This document shows, one piece after another, positions 50,646 through 58,250 of a stretch of 58,250 bases of DNA; the first letter of the stretch is position 1; each line of letters starts with the position of its first letter. Source of the stretch: Bacteroidales bacterium (GTDB taxonomy: Bacteria; Bacteroidota; Bacteroidia; Bacteroidales; UBA932); NCBI GenBank assembly GCA_028686425.1, contig JAQUBZ010000015.1:1-58250 (forward strand). Reading direction: 5' to 3'. The translations under genes and the position numbers were made by a program. The notes beneath the pieces were generated by a model. It was not told the DNA's origin. It was given only the letters and a program-made list of their open reading frames with translations, and did not search any database.

Positions 50646-51581
50646 ATGAAGAGGATTATTGTATTTATTTTGTTTTTTACAAGCGCTTTGATTTCGTATG
50701 GGCAGGATAGTACCGCTGTTGCAAAGAGAGATACTGTTCCGGCTCCGAAACCTAATTATTGGACAAACGGACTTGTTACCCAGATAGGGTTTTCACAGGT
50801 TTCTTTAACTAACTGGGCAGCAGGTGGATATGGCTCCATTGCTCTCAATACGTATTTGAATGCATATAGGAACTTTAAAAAGGACAAGTTTATCTGGGAC
50901 AACCAGCTTCAAGTGGGATTCGGCTTCATACAATCCTACGAGGATGGGTACAAAAAGAGTGACGACCGCATCATATTTGACAGCAAATTCGGATACAAGG
51001 CTGTCGATAACCTCTATTTTTCGGCAGTTTACAATATCAGAACCCAATTTGCCGAAGGATACGAGAAGAAAAAGATAGTATCCGATTTCTTTGCTCCGGC
51101 ATATATGTCGCTGGGTCTTGGTGTGGACTACAAACCAACCAAAAACGTCTCCATCAACTTTGCTCCCCTTACAGGTAAGGTGGTCATGGTCAAGGAGGAA
51201 GATCTGAGGGTCAAATACGGTAATCCTGTGGATCAGTTCTGCAAATTTGAACTCGGTGCACAGATAAAAATCGACTCCAAGTTGGAAGTTGACAATTTCA
51301 AGGTGGTTTCAGCCTTGACGTTATTCTCAGACTATTTGGATAAACCGTTGAATGTCAAAGTGTATTGGGATGTCAATGTGGATGCCAAAATTACCAAATT
51401 TTTCTCTGCAACACTCAGAACCAACCTTATATATGATGATGCCATCAAATTTTTGGACAAGAAAGACAAGAGGGGTAATCTCATCCTCGATGAGAATGGA
51501 AATACCATCAAGGTTCCGGGTGTTCAGTTTAAAGAGATATTCAGTATAGGATTTTCATATACCTTCGGTAAAAAGAAATAA
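50646..51581 (+). CDS. DUF3078 outer-envelope protein
   Basis: 311 residues with a signal peptide (IVFILFFTSALISYGQ). YWTNGLVTQIGFSQVSLTNWAAGGYGSIALNTYLNAYRNFKKDKFIWDNQLQVGFGF is the DUF3078 signature; the rest alternates polar and hydrophobic residues like a beta barrel and ends FSIGFSYTFGKKK, near an aromatic C-terminal strand. The family is confined mostly to Bacteroidetes and its function is unknown. It lies 12 bp after proS and 2 bp before tilS, so it is probably in one transcription unit with two tRNA enzymes, a mixed arrangement. Confidence 0.9.
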   Translation: MKRIIVFILFFTSALISYGQDSTAVAKRDTVPAPKPNYWTNGLVTQIGFSQVSLTNWAAGGYGSIALNTYLNAYRNFKKDKFIWDNQLQVGFGFIQSYEDGYKKSDDRIIFDSKFGYKAVDNLYFSAVYNIRTQFAEGYEKKKIVSDFFAPAYMSLGLGVDYKPTKNVSINFAPLTGKVVMVKEEDLRVKYGNPVDQFCKFELGAQIKIDSKLEVDNFKVVSALTLFSDYLDKPLNVKVYWDVNVDAKITKFFSATLRTNLIYDDAIKFLDKKDKRGNLILDENGNTIKVPGVQFKEIFSIGFSYTFGKKK

Positions 51582-51583
51582 TA

Positions 51584-52891
51584 ATGCAGGAAGCTTTTGA
51601 TAAGGAATTGAACAGGCTCATCCCTGCTTCGGATGTTCCTGCGCGTGTATTGCTGGCTGTGAGCGGAGGTATTGATTCGATGTGTATGGCCAATTTGTTT
51701 CTGAACAGCTGTTTCAATCTCAAATTTGCCGTGGCCCATGTCAATTTCTCCCTTCGCGGGACGGAGAGTGATGGGGATGAAGCTCTTGTAAAAGAGTGGT
51801 GTGAACAGCATGAAGTGGAGTTTTTCTCAAATAAATTCGATACACACAAATTTGCCGAAGATAATTCCATATCGACACAAATGGCTGCAAGAGACTTGAG
51901 GTATGCGTGGTTTTATATGTTGATGGACAAGTATGCCATTGAGTATCTTGCTATTGCACATAATTTAAATGACAGTGTAGAGACACTCTTCCTTAATTTG
52001 CTCAGAGGAACGGGATTAAATGGAATGTCGGGCATTAAAGATGTCAATGGTAAGATAATCAGACCTTTACTTCAATTTACGAGGGCGCAGATAACTCAAT
52101 TTGTGGAAGAGCATGATATAAAATATCGCGAAGATGCCACCAATAGGGAGTCTCATTACATGAGGAATCGCATTAGAAATGATGTGTTTCCTCATTTTGC
52201 CAAGATAAATCCTTCATTTTTAGCCACTATTCAGACGGAAATGAATCGTTTTGCAGAGGTTGGAGAAATAATGGAAGAACAATACAAATTGCGTGAAGGT
52301 GTGCTGTATAAGGTTGAAAATGAGATACTTTATATAAGCATAGATAGCCTGAAGAAAGAGAAATTCAGAGGCTATTGGCTGTATCGGATATTAAATTCAT
52401 ACGGATTTAACGACACGCAAATTGCGCAGATAGATCTTTCACTTGACGGACAAAGCGGAAAGTCATTTACTTCTTCAACGCATATTCTGATTCGGGATAG
52501 GGAATATCTTAAAGTCTATTCCAATAAGCAGGAGATAAAGAGTATAAAAGTGATTTTTAAGAAATTTCCCAAGCCTGACGGATTTGACCCTGCTTCTGCA
52601 CCTGCCGGCACTTTACATATTGATGCAAAGGGTATCAGGTTGCCGCTTAATTACAGAGGATGGCAGTCGGCGGACAGGTTCAGGCCATTCGGAATGAAAG
52701 GCTATAAGAAACTCAGTGACTTTTTTATCGACTTGAAGCTTGATTTGGAAGAGAAAAAACAGCAGATTGTGGTCACTACAGTCGATCGCAACGGCAAAGA
52801 GCAGATAGTATGTGTCGTGGGTAAAAGAATTGATGACCGCTATAAGATTACAGCGGCCACCAAATATGTCATATCTATTTCAAAAGAGTAA
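51584..52891 (+). CDS. tilS: tRNA(Ile)-lysidine synthase
   Basis: 435 residues. The PP-loop ATP-binding motif SGGIDS is at residues 27-32 (LLAVSGGIDSMCMANLF). FAVAHVNFSLRGTESDGDEALVKEWCEQH, AIAHNLNDSVETLFLNLLRGTGLNGMSGI and KYREDATNRESHYMRNRIRNDVFPHF are the family blocks. The C-terminal domain (RFRPFGMKGYKKLSDFFIDLKLDLEEKKQQIVV) ends in the tRNA-binding part. It changes the wobble cytidine of tRNA(Ile2) to lysidine so it reads AUA; an essential gene. It converges on sppA, with no intergenic base. Confidence 0.95.
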   Translation: MQEAFDKELNRLIPASDVPARVLLAVSGGIDSMCMANLFLNSCFNLKFAVAHVNFSLRGTESDGDEALVKEWCEQHEVEFFSNKFDTHKFAEDNSISTQMAARDLRYAWFYMLMDKYAIEYLAIAHNLNDSVETLFLNLLRGTGLNGMSGIKDVNGKIIRPLLQFTRAQITQFVEEHDIKYREDATNRESHYMRNRIRNDVFPHFAKINPSFLATIQTEMNRFAEVGEIMEEQYKLREGVLYKVENEILYISIDSLKKEKFRGYWLYRILNSYGFNDTQIAQIDLSLDGQSGKSFTSSTHILIRDREYLKVYSNKQEIKSIKVIFKKFPKPDGFDPASAPAGTLHIDAKGIRLPLNYRGWQSADRFRPFGMKGYKKLSDFFIDLKLDLEEKKQQIVVTTVDRNGKEQIVCVVGKRIDDRYKITAATKYVISISKE

Positions 52892-54655
52892 CTATCGTAT
52901 ATTGTACAAATAAGGGAGACGTGCGTATTGCGTGATTTTGGTCTCTTCTTTGAGTGACGAGTATGCTTTTTCTATCAATATCACAGGGTCGTTCAAGATT
53001 TCTATCGAAGTCTTTGTCTGCGAGAATGACTCCATCAGTTTTTCATACGTACTCTTGAGTACGGGGTATTCGACTATCTGGTAATCGGCAAGATTGACTG
53101 TGACGGCTGCGTATTCGATAGCGTCAATAAGGCCTCCTTTGGTGTCGGCAAGTCCTATAGTCAGTGCATCGGCTCCGGCCCACACTCTTCCCTGGCCTAT
53201 TTCATCAACTTTTTCGACAGGAAGATTTCTACCCTCCGATACAAGTTCGGTAAAATCGGTATAAACTCTTTCCACGGTACCCTGCATATATTTAAGCTCT
53301 GCTTCGTCCATCTGACGCATCCCGGAAAGAGCGTCTGAATGTTTGTTGGTGGAGATGCTTACATTGTTGATATGAAAATTCTTATTAAGAGCATTTCCAA
53401 CACTCGGCACTAATGAAAATACGCCGATGGACCCTGTAAGGGTAGTGTTGTTTGTAAATATTTTGTCGGATTTGGCAGAAATCCAATATCCGCCCGAAGC
53501 GGCATAGTCTCCGTAGCTTGCAATTACAGGTTTGACCTGTTTGAGAAGTCCGAGTTCGCGGTTAATCATTTCTGCCGCCTGAGCACTTCCTCCCGGTGAG
53601 TTCACCCTCAATACGACAGCTTTGACAGTGCTGTCTTTTCTTACTTTTTCAAGGGTCTTGGCAAACTTTATACCCGAAATATTGTTGTCTCCTCCATCAA
53701 TCACTATCTCGCCTGAAGCATAAAGCACTGCAATTTTGCTTTTTGCCCTGACGTTCGGTTTAACTTTAGCCTGAGCATATTTTTCAATGGATATGAATTG
53801 CAAATCCTTTGTATCCTTGACATCAAACAATGAACACAAGTACTCTCCAACTTCATCTTGATAACAAGCCTGATCTATAAGGTGGCGCTCAATTAAAGAG
53901 TGTGAATCGGTAATTTCCAGATTATCAATCCATTTATTGAAGTTTTCAGAAGAGAAACCTCGTGATTCGGCTATCTCTTCTGACCATGAGCCCCAAATCG
54001 AGTTGAGCATCACCTGATTCTGCTCTCTGTTTTCGGCACTTATATCGCTTTTGATGAACTGCTCGGCAGCAGCTTTGAATTTACCATGCCTTATCAATTG
54101 CATATTGACCCCGAGCTTGTCTAACAAGTCTTTGAAAAACAATATATTGGTACTTAGTCCGCCGATATATGCATCTCCATAAGAGTTGAACATCACTTTG
54201 TCTGCTACGGATGCCATGTAATAATTGCCGTTGTTGAATTGAGTCGAATATGACACGATGGCTTTTCCCGAATCACGGAACTTCTTGAGAGCCGAGCGTA
54301 TCTCTTCAGCTTGAGAAATTCCCATGTTCAAGGTTTCGGGGGTCATGTATATAAATTTGATTGCAGGGTCCTTTGCTGCCTCTTCAATGGCTTTGATTAC
54401 AGACAATAAGGAAATGCTGTTACTGAAATTGGCCCCCATTGTCAGAGGATTGAATTTGAACTGTTCGCTACTCTGTTCCGAAACAGGTGTCTTGAAATCC
54501 AATTTGAGAATAGCTGATTTGGGTATTGCGGGTTCGCTTTTGCTTGCGACAGCGGCAAGTGATCCAATCATCCCTATGCCTATCAGAAATACAATAAATA
54601 TTGCGATGCAACATCCGAGAAATGAGCCTAATAGACCTCTCCAAAAACTTTTCAT
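52892..54655 (-). CDS. sppA: Signal peptide peptidase SppA, 67-kDa type
   Basis: 587 residues, two tandem S49 domains after an N-terminal membrane helix (GLLGSFLGCCIAIFIVFLIGIGMIG). The general-base lysine is in the first domain (IRHGKFKAAAEQFIKSD) and the nucleophile serine in the second (FTNNTTLTGSIGVFSLVP), as in E. coli SppA, where the active site forms between domains. AASGGYWISAKSDKI and LRVNSPGGSAQAAEMI are further motifs. It degrades leftover signal peptides in the inner membrane. Divergent from the metal module, its -7 element (54697-54704) abuts the -33 element of that operon. Confidence 0.94.
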   Translation of the reverse strand: MKSFWRGLLGSFLGCCIAIFIVFLIGIGMIGSLAAVASKSEPAIPKSAILKLDFKTPVSEQSSEQFKFNPLTMGANFSNSISLLSVIKAIEEAAKDPAIKFIYMTPETLNMGISQAEEIRSALKKFRDSGKAIVSYSTQFNNGNYYMASVADKVMFNSYGDAYIGGLSTNILFFKDLLDKLGVNMQLIRHGKFKAAAEQFIKSDISAENREQNQVMLNSIWGSWSEEIAESRGFSSENFNKWIDNLEITDSHSLIERHLIDQACYQDEVGEYLCSLFDVKDTKDLQFISIEKYAQAKVKPNVRAKSKIAVLYASGEIVIDGGDNNISGIKFAKTLEKVRKDSTVKAVVLRVNSPGGSAQAAEMINRELGLLKQVKPVIASYGDYAASGGYWISAKSDKIFTNNTTLTGSIGVFSLVPSVGNALNKNFHINNVSISTNKHSDALSGMRQMDEAELKYMQGTVERVYTDFTELVSEGRNLPVEKVDEIGQGRVWAGADALTIGLADTKGGLIDAIEYAAVTVNLADYQIVEYPVLKSTYEKLMESFSQTKTSIEILNDPVILIEKAYSSLKEETKITQYARLPYLYNIR

Positions 54656-54692
54656 GCTATATTATTTTTAGTGTTAAAAAATCTAAGTTTAT

Positions 54693-54723
54693 TTTGCAAA
54701 TATACATATAATATTTACTTTTG
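54693..54723 (+). promoter_or_regulatory. Bacteroidetes-type promoter of the metal module
   Basis: TTTG at 54693-54696 and TACTTTTG at 54716-54723, 19 bp apart, an excellent match. The ATG at 54729 is only 5 bp after the -7 element, so the mRNA would be leaderless or nearly so. Confidence 0.6.
54697..54704 (-). promoter_or_regulatory. -7 promoter element for sppA
   Basis: The minus strand reads TATATTTG, matching TAnnTTTG, about 41 nt before the sppA ATG. It directly adjoins the -33 element of the opposite promoter. Confidence 0.45.
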
Positions 54724-54728
54724 CGCTG

Positions 54729-55223
54729 ATGAATAAAGTCTTTAGAAATATTTTTTGTGTCTTGGTGACCCTGTTGTACATATCTTCGTATATGGGGTTC
54801 GGGATACACGAATGCAAGACAGATGGCACTAAGGACTTGATTCTGATGGTTGGAGATACCTCTTGTGAGGCTATTCATACCCATTCTCACGAGCATCTTC
54901 ATTCCGACAGCGGAGTTTGCCATACACATTCTCATATATGCGATCAACATCACGGAGTGGAGGCTGATTGCTGTGAATGTAACCATTCCGGTTCGCATCT
55001 TCATAGTTCCGATTGTTGCAATACCAATGTATATGTGGTATCCGATGTACAAAATTCGTCATCTGATACTCTGGTAAAGGTGTTTGCTCCGGAGTTGTCC
55101 TTGGAGAGCGTATTTATTGTTGCCGAGACTGTTTCACCCGCACTTGTTGCAGAATTGAATTACGATCCGGCCCCTTTGATTTCGGATTATTCATCGTCAT
55201 TTTTATCTGTCTGGAGATTGTAG
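54729..55223 (+). CDS. His/Cys-rich exported protein, HYC_CC_PP-like
   Basis: 164 residues. The N-terminal signal (FCVLVTLLYISSYMGFG) is followed by GIHECKTDG, then a remarkable His/Cys block from about residue 45 to 97: IHTHSHEHLHSDSGVCHTHSHICDQHHGVEADCCECNHSGSHLHSSDCC. The GIHEC, CC and late DPAPLI elements match the small HYC_CC_PP proteins of Bacteroidetes. The many His and Cys residues point to binding of a soft or borderline metal (copper, zinc, cobalt or nickel) in the periplasm or at the surface. It is the first gene of a unit with a TonB receptor and an HMA protein. I cannot tell sensor, buffer or uptake partner from sequence. Confidence 0.82.
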   Translation: MNKVFRNIFCVLVTLLYISSYMGFGIHECKTDGTKDLILMVGDTSCEAIHTHSHEHLHSDSGVCHTHSHICDQHHGVEADCCECNHSGSHLHSSDCCNTNVYVVSDVQNSSSDTLVKVFAPELSLESVFIVAETVSPALVAELNYDPAPLISDYSSSFLSVWRL

Positions 55224-55245
55224 TAAAGCTCTGATTTAGAGTCAG

Positions 55246-55265
55246 GATGCGGTGCGCGCTGCATC
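55246..55265. promoter_or_regulatory. Intergenic hairpin upstream of the TonB receptor gene
   Basis: GATGCGGT pairs with GCTGCATC (two G-T pairs) around GCGC in the 75-bp gap between the His-rich gene and the receptor gene. No T-run follows, so it is not a clear terminator; it may affect mRNA stability or differential expression. Confidence 0.35.
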
Positions 55266-55298
55266 GTCATATTATTACAATTTTTAAACAAATATAAA

Positions 55299-57533
55299 AT
55301 GAAAAAATCAATATCAGTTTTAATTTTTTGTTGTGCTTTTATTTCGGTTTTTGCCCAATCTTTTGAGGGATCAATCTATTACAAGAAACAGAACGGCACA
55401 ACCGAACCGCTTCCTTTTGCACAAATCTATTACATAGAGAAGGCAAAACTGCTGGAAGCTGACCAAAACGGCAAGTTTACATTGAAAATTACCGACAAGG
55501 CAACGCTTGTAGCTACATACGTAGGATATACGAGAGATACCATAATAGCCATGCCGGGGATGACAAAAGGAGATTTTTACCTTTCAGGTGAAAATGAGGT
55601 CGAAGAATCAGTTGTGACTGCCAGACAGCAGGGAAATACCCTTTCAAAGCTCAATTCCATCAGAACAGAAGTAATAACGGCAGCAGGACTTTGCAAAATG
55701 GCGTGCTGCAACCTTGCAGAAAGTTTTGAAAATTCGGCAAGTGTCACTGTAGGATATTCCGATGCCATTACAGGAGCAAAGCAGATCAAACTGCTCGGTC
55801 TTTCAGGCACATACACCCAGATGCTTGATGAAAACAGACCGGTGATGAGAGGTCTTGCCTCTCCGTTCGGTCTGTCATATATACCGGGGCAATGGCTGGA
55901 AAGCATTCAGATAGCAAAAGGTCCTTCCTCTGTAATTAACGGCCTTGAAGCCATTACAGGGCAAATTAATATGGAACATAGGAAACCTACCGCTGAAAAT
56001 CCTCTGTTTGTCAATCTCTTTGCGAGCAACGACACCAAAGTTGAGGCCAACGTGGCATCTTCTCTTCAATTAAATGAAAAGTGGAGTACGGTCATGCTGG
56101 GCCATTTTTCTTCAGAGCTTAAGACATTTGACCATAACAATGACTCCTTCAGGGATGAACCTAAGACCATGCAGTTCAATTTTGCCAACAGATGGCTCTA
56201 TTATGCCCCTTCCGGAATGCAGGTAAGATTCGGTATCAGAGCGTTGAGCGATGACAGAGTTGGAGGTCAGATGGACTTTACCAAAGAGACAGACAGATTT
56301 ACTTCAGGTTTGTGGGGATCGAGATTGCAGAATAAAGGAATTAACGGATATTTGAAAGTCGGAGTTCCTTTGAATGAGTCCAATTCTCAAAATATAGCGT
56401 TGGTGGCTGACTACAATCACCACGAACTGAATTCATATTTCGGATATAAGGATTATGACGGCAGACAAAATTCCGTATTCCTTAATTTATTGTATCAAAA
56501 TGATATGAATGAGTCTCATAAGATTGAATTCGGTCTTACGGGGCAGTATGACAACTTCAATGAGCTGATGAAGCAATATACTGTTGTGGCTCCTTCCAAG
56601 GTTGAAGAGTTGTATCAGATCGATCCGAGCAGAATAGAAAAGTCTGTAGGAGCATTTGGCGAATATACTTACAGGCTTGACGACAAACTTACATTTGTAG
56701 GTGGTTTAAGGTTGGATTACAATAATTTACACGGGTGGTTGTTTGCTCCGCGCGCCAATTTCAAATATTCTTTTACAGACAAGATTATTTTCAGAGTGTC
56801 AGGTGGTCGCGGTATCAGATCTGCGAATGTATTTGCAGACAATCTGGGGATGTTCTCGACAGGGAGGCAGATTAAGATTGAGGAGAAGCTCGATGTTGAG
56901 GATGCCTGGACTTACGGCGGAAACATTACGTTTTACCTTCCGTTCGGAAATGGGGAGAATACTTATTTGAGTTTTGACTATTTCAGGAATGATTTCAACA
57001 GTCAGATAATTGTCGATCAGGAAAAGAATCTTGATTATGTATGTCTTTATAATCTTGACGGACAGTCTTTTACTAATACGTATCAAGCAGACTTTTCAGT
57101 TGACCCTATTGAGAGATTCAATATTGTGGCCACTTTCCGATATACCGATGCAAAGGTTACACTTGACGGTCAGGGGCTTGTTGAACGTCCGATGACAAGC
57201 CGATATAAAGCGGTTCTGAATATGCAATATGCTACAAATTTAAGTAAATGGGTGTTTGATTTTACTGCCCAATTGAATGGTCCGATGAAGCTCCCTTATT
57301 TTATGGATATGGAATATTCTCCGGTATATCCGATGTTGTATGCTCAGGTGACACGCAAATTCAGGGGGCTTGATGTATATGTAGGTGGTGAAAATCTTAC
57401 GAACTATCGTCAGCACGATGCTATTCTGTCTGCAGATGCTCCTTTCAGCAGGGATTTCAATGCCTCAATGATATGGGGACCGCTCATGGGGATTAAGGTC
57501 TATGCGGGTCTCAGATTTACTTTATGGAAATAA
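55299..57533 (+). CDS. TonB-dependent outer-membrane receptor, heavy-metal type
   Basis: 744 residues. A signal peptide (KKSISVLIFCCAFISVFAQ) is followed by a carboxypeptidase-regulatory-like domain (about 25-100, KAKLLEADQNGKFTLKITDKATLVATYVGYTRDTI), a plug (about 110-225) and a 22-strand barrel ending in YAGLRFTLWK. The plug has LCKMACCNLAESFENSASVTVGYSDAITGAKQIKLLGL, with three Cys close together, a feature I associate with Bacteroidetes receptors placed beside HMA proteins. The ITGQINMEHRKP segment ends the plug. It should import a metal or metal chelate using TonB energy. Flanked by the His-rich protein and the HMA gene, both fitting copper or a related metal. Confidence 0.9.
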   Translation: MKKSISVLIFCCAFISVFAQSFEGSIYYKKQNGTTEPLPFAQIYYIEKAKLLEADQNGKFTLKITDKATLVATYVGYTRDTIIAMPGMTKGDFYLSGENEVEESVVTARQQGNTLSKLNSIRTEVITAAGLCKMACCNLAESFENSASVTVGYSDAITGAKQIKLLGLSGTYTQMLDENRPVMRGLASPFGLSYIPGQWLESIQIAKGPSSVINGLEAITGQINMEHRKPTAENPLFVNLFASNDTKVEANVASSLQLNEKWSTVMLGHFSSELKTFDHNNDSFRDEPKTMQFNFANRWLYYAPSGMQVRFGIRALSDDRVGGQMDFTKETDRFTSGLWGSRLQNKGINGYLKVGVPLNESNSQNIALVADYNHHELNSYFGYKDYDGRQNSVFLNLLYQNDMNESHKIEFGLTGQYDNFNELMKQYTVVAPSKVEELYQIDPSRIEKSVGAFGEYTYRLDDKLTFVGGLRLDYNNLHGWLFAPRANFKYSFTDKIIFRVSGGRGIRSANVFADNLGMFSTGRQIKIEEKLDVEDAWTYGGNITFYLPFGNGENTYLSFDYFRNDFNSQIIVDQEKNLDYVCLYNLDGQSFTNTYQADFSVDPIERFNIVATFRYTDAKVTLDGQGLVERPMTSRYKAVLNMQYATNLSKWVFDFTAQLNGPMKLPYFMDMEYSPVYPMLYAQVTRKFRGLDVYVGGENLTNYRQHDAILSADAPFSRDFNASMIWGPLMGIKVYAGLRFTLWK

Positions 57534-57559
57534 TTATTTACTTTTTAAAACATACTACA

Positions 57560-57883
57560 ATGAAAAATTTTGTAAAAATCATGATTGTTGCAGCTGTTGC
57601 TGCTTTACTATCTGTAAGTGCTTATGCACAGGACAATAACAAAAAATCATCTGTCGCAGAGGTTACTTTTGTGTCAAGTATTGATTGCAAAAACTGCGTG
57701 AAGAAGGTTGAAGCCAACATCCCTTATGAAAAGGGTGTTAAAGATTTGAAGGTTAATCTTGACAATCATACCATCTATATCAAATACGACACTAATAAGA
57801 CCACTAAGGAAAAATTAGCTGAAGCAATTGTTAAACTTGGTTATACAGCTGTAGAACAGACTAAAGATGAATCTAAGAAATGA
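57560..57883 (+). CDS. Exported heavy-metal-associated (HMA) domain protein
   Basis: 107 residues from ATG at 57560; an in-frame start at 57524 overlaps the receptor gene and would break the signal peptide. The signal KNFVKIMIVAAVAALLSVSAYAQ leads to one HMA domain, VAEVTFVSSIDCKNCVKKVEANIPYEKGVKDLKVNLDNHTIYIKYD, with the metal-binding C-x-x-C as CKNC. HMA domains pass Cu(I), Zn or Cd. Its export signal indicates a periplasmic carrier that could take metal from the receptor above. The gene is followed by a strong terminator at 57926, closing the operon. Confidence 0.9.
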   Translation: MKNFVKIMIVAAVAALLSVSAYAQDNNKKSSVAEVTFVSSIDCKNCVKKVEANIPYEKGVKDLKVNLDNHTIYIKYDTNKTTKEKLAEAIVKLGYTAVEQTKDESKK

Positions 57884-57925
57884 CAAATCAGTTTAGTTAA
57901 GTAGGTATTTTTATGGTGAAGGAGG

Positions 57926-57956
57926 CGCTTCGGATTGTCCGGAGCGTTTCTTTTTT
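57926..57956 (+). terminator. Rho-independent terminator of the metal module
   Basis: CGCTTCGG (57926-57933) pairs with CCGGAGCG (57939-57946, one G-T pair), loop ATTGT, followed by TTTCTTTTTT. Confidence 0.85.
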
Positions 57957-58006
57957 CTACCCCCTTTTGTCGCTATCGCGACATTTTCCCCCGTAGGGGG
58001 CAAAGG
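57957..58006. repeat. Hairpin-rich intergenic element (REP-like)
   Basis: The GC-rich block holds two perfect small hairpins, TGTCGC/GCGACA with loop TATC (57968-57983) and CCCCC/GGGGG with loop GTA (57988-58000), within flanking CCTTTTG and CAAAGG. The composition differs from the AT-rich surroundings. It has the look of a repeated palindromic element. The remaining bases 58007-58142 hold nothing I can name. Confidence 0.5.
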
Positions 58007-58154
58007 TTCTCGCACTCCCGGCCTTGCCGTGTTTTGAATTACTTTCTTTCTTGTGGTTTTTGTAAGTTACTTTGGTTAAGTGCGTTGATTGCTGTCTTGT
58101 ACAATTTCGGCACCATTTAAAACATGGAATTGCAAACTTTATTGGTACAAAAAG

Positions 58155-58250
58155 TTAAGCCACATTAATTAATTTATTTTGTTTATAATATTCATCCCAA
58201 TATTCTTCAATTGTAAGATTATGAAGAGTAGAATGCCTTCTTTTTTTATT
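58155..58250 (-). CDS. IS3-family transposase, C-terminal fragment (runs off the window)
   Basis: The minus strand is open from the window edge to TAA at 58155, giving 31 residues that begin NKKRRHSTLHNLTIEEYWDE and end NKLINVA. The Asn-x-x-Arg-x-H-S-x-L-x-x-x-T-x-x-E-Y pattern is the C-terminal tail of IS3/IS150 group DDE transposases (rve domain), just after the catalytic Glu. The rest, including the DDE residues, lies beyond the window. The AAAAAGTT motif at about 58150-58156 is typical of an IS150-type terminal repeat, so the element's end may lie near 58143. Whether the element is intact cannot be judged. Confidence 0.82.
   Translation of the reverse strand, partial: NKKRRHSTLHNLTIEEYWDEYYKQNKLINVA

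Noticed and set aside
57935-58120. Small plus-strand open frame of 61 codons
   Set aside because: It runs through the terminator and the hairpin element and has no recognisable features.

Overview
The window looks like a chromosomal segment from a member of the order Bacteroidales (Bacteroidetes). The evidence is the repeated TAnnTTTG -7 promoter element (often with TTG about 17-23 bp upstream), start codons that lack strong Shine-Dalgarno sequences, and many genes typical of that order: the small histone H1-like protein, a DUF2795 protein, a stand-alone HSDR_N protein, DUF3078, WbqC, a BT_3928/DoxX-like protein, peptidase families C11, M49, M64 and M6, and archaeal-type ProS. I see no rRNA, tRNA, CRISPR array, prophage or plasmid. 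About 59 protein genes fill nearly all of the sequence. Several real starts lie inside the longest open frames. One gene is too short to stand out (histone, 15585-15758) and two run off the window edges (trkA at the left, an IS3-type transposase at the right).

Layout. 1-3676: trkA end, folE, futalosine hydrolase, ABC ATPase, cobalamin adenosyltransferase, DUF2795. 3693-6243: a lipoprotein and a secreted M6 metalloprotease. 6339-10027: a four-gene glycosylation cluster (GT2, LAB_N membrane protein, ArnT-like GT39, UDP-glucuronate 4-epimerase-like), then alr. 11192-15758: holA, a GntP permease, HSDR_N protein, CCA-adding enzyme, histone-like protein. 15889-21140: MarC, M28 and S41 peptidases, alanine symporter, DivIC-like protein. 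21229-24752: CPBP protease, ManA with a His-rich tail, S4 protein, pth and rplY. 24944-31114: rubrerythrin, C11 peptidase, DUF486, YtxH/holin-like pair, dipeptidyl peptidase III, DUF6051 hydrolase. 31291-38258: LytTR regulator, DoxX-like protein, tmk, folP, purB, M64 peptidase, YjjG-type phosphatase. 38259-42968: infB-nusA-rimP translation/transcription operon. 43177-46479: lpxD-lpxC-lpxA-wbqC. 46476-52891: FadL-like porin, Tyr-rich lipoprotein, proS, DUF3078, tilS. 52892-58250: sppA, then a heavy-metal module (His/Cys-rich exported protein, TonB-dependent receptor, periplasmic HMA protein), a terminator, a hairpin repeat and the end of an IS3-family transposase.

Themes. Lipid A is served twice: the core acylation operon lpxD-lpxC-lpxA and the GT2/LAB_N/GT39/epimerase cluster, which I infer could put galacturonic acid (or a related sugar) on lipid A or another envelope glycan. 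LpxC here is a single-domain protein, not the LpxC-FabZ fusion usual for the phylum. Eight peptidases, most of them exported, together with an alanine symporter suggest a protein- or peptide-using lifestyle. The right end is the best accessory candidate: a compact operon that appears to handle copper or a similar metal at the outer membrane and periplasm. Non-coding highlights are head-to-head -7 elements shared by divergent genes, structured leaders before rimP and rplY, and a strong terminator embedded in the coding end of a convergent gene.
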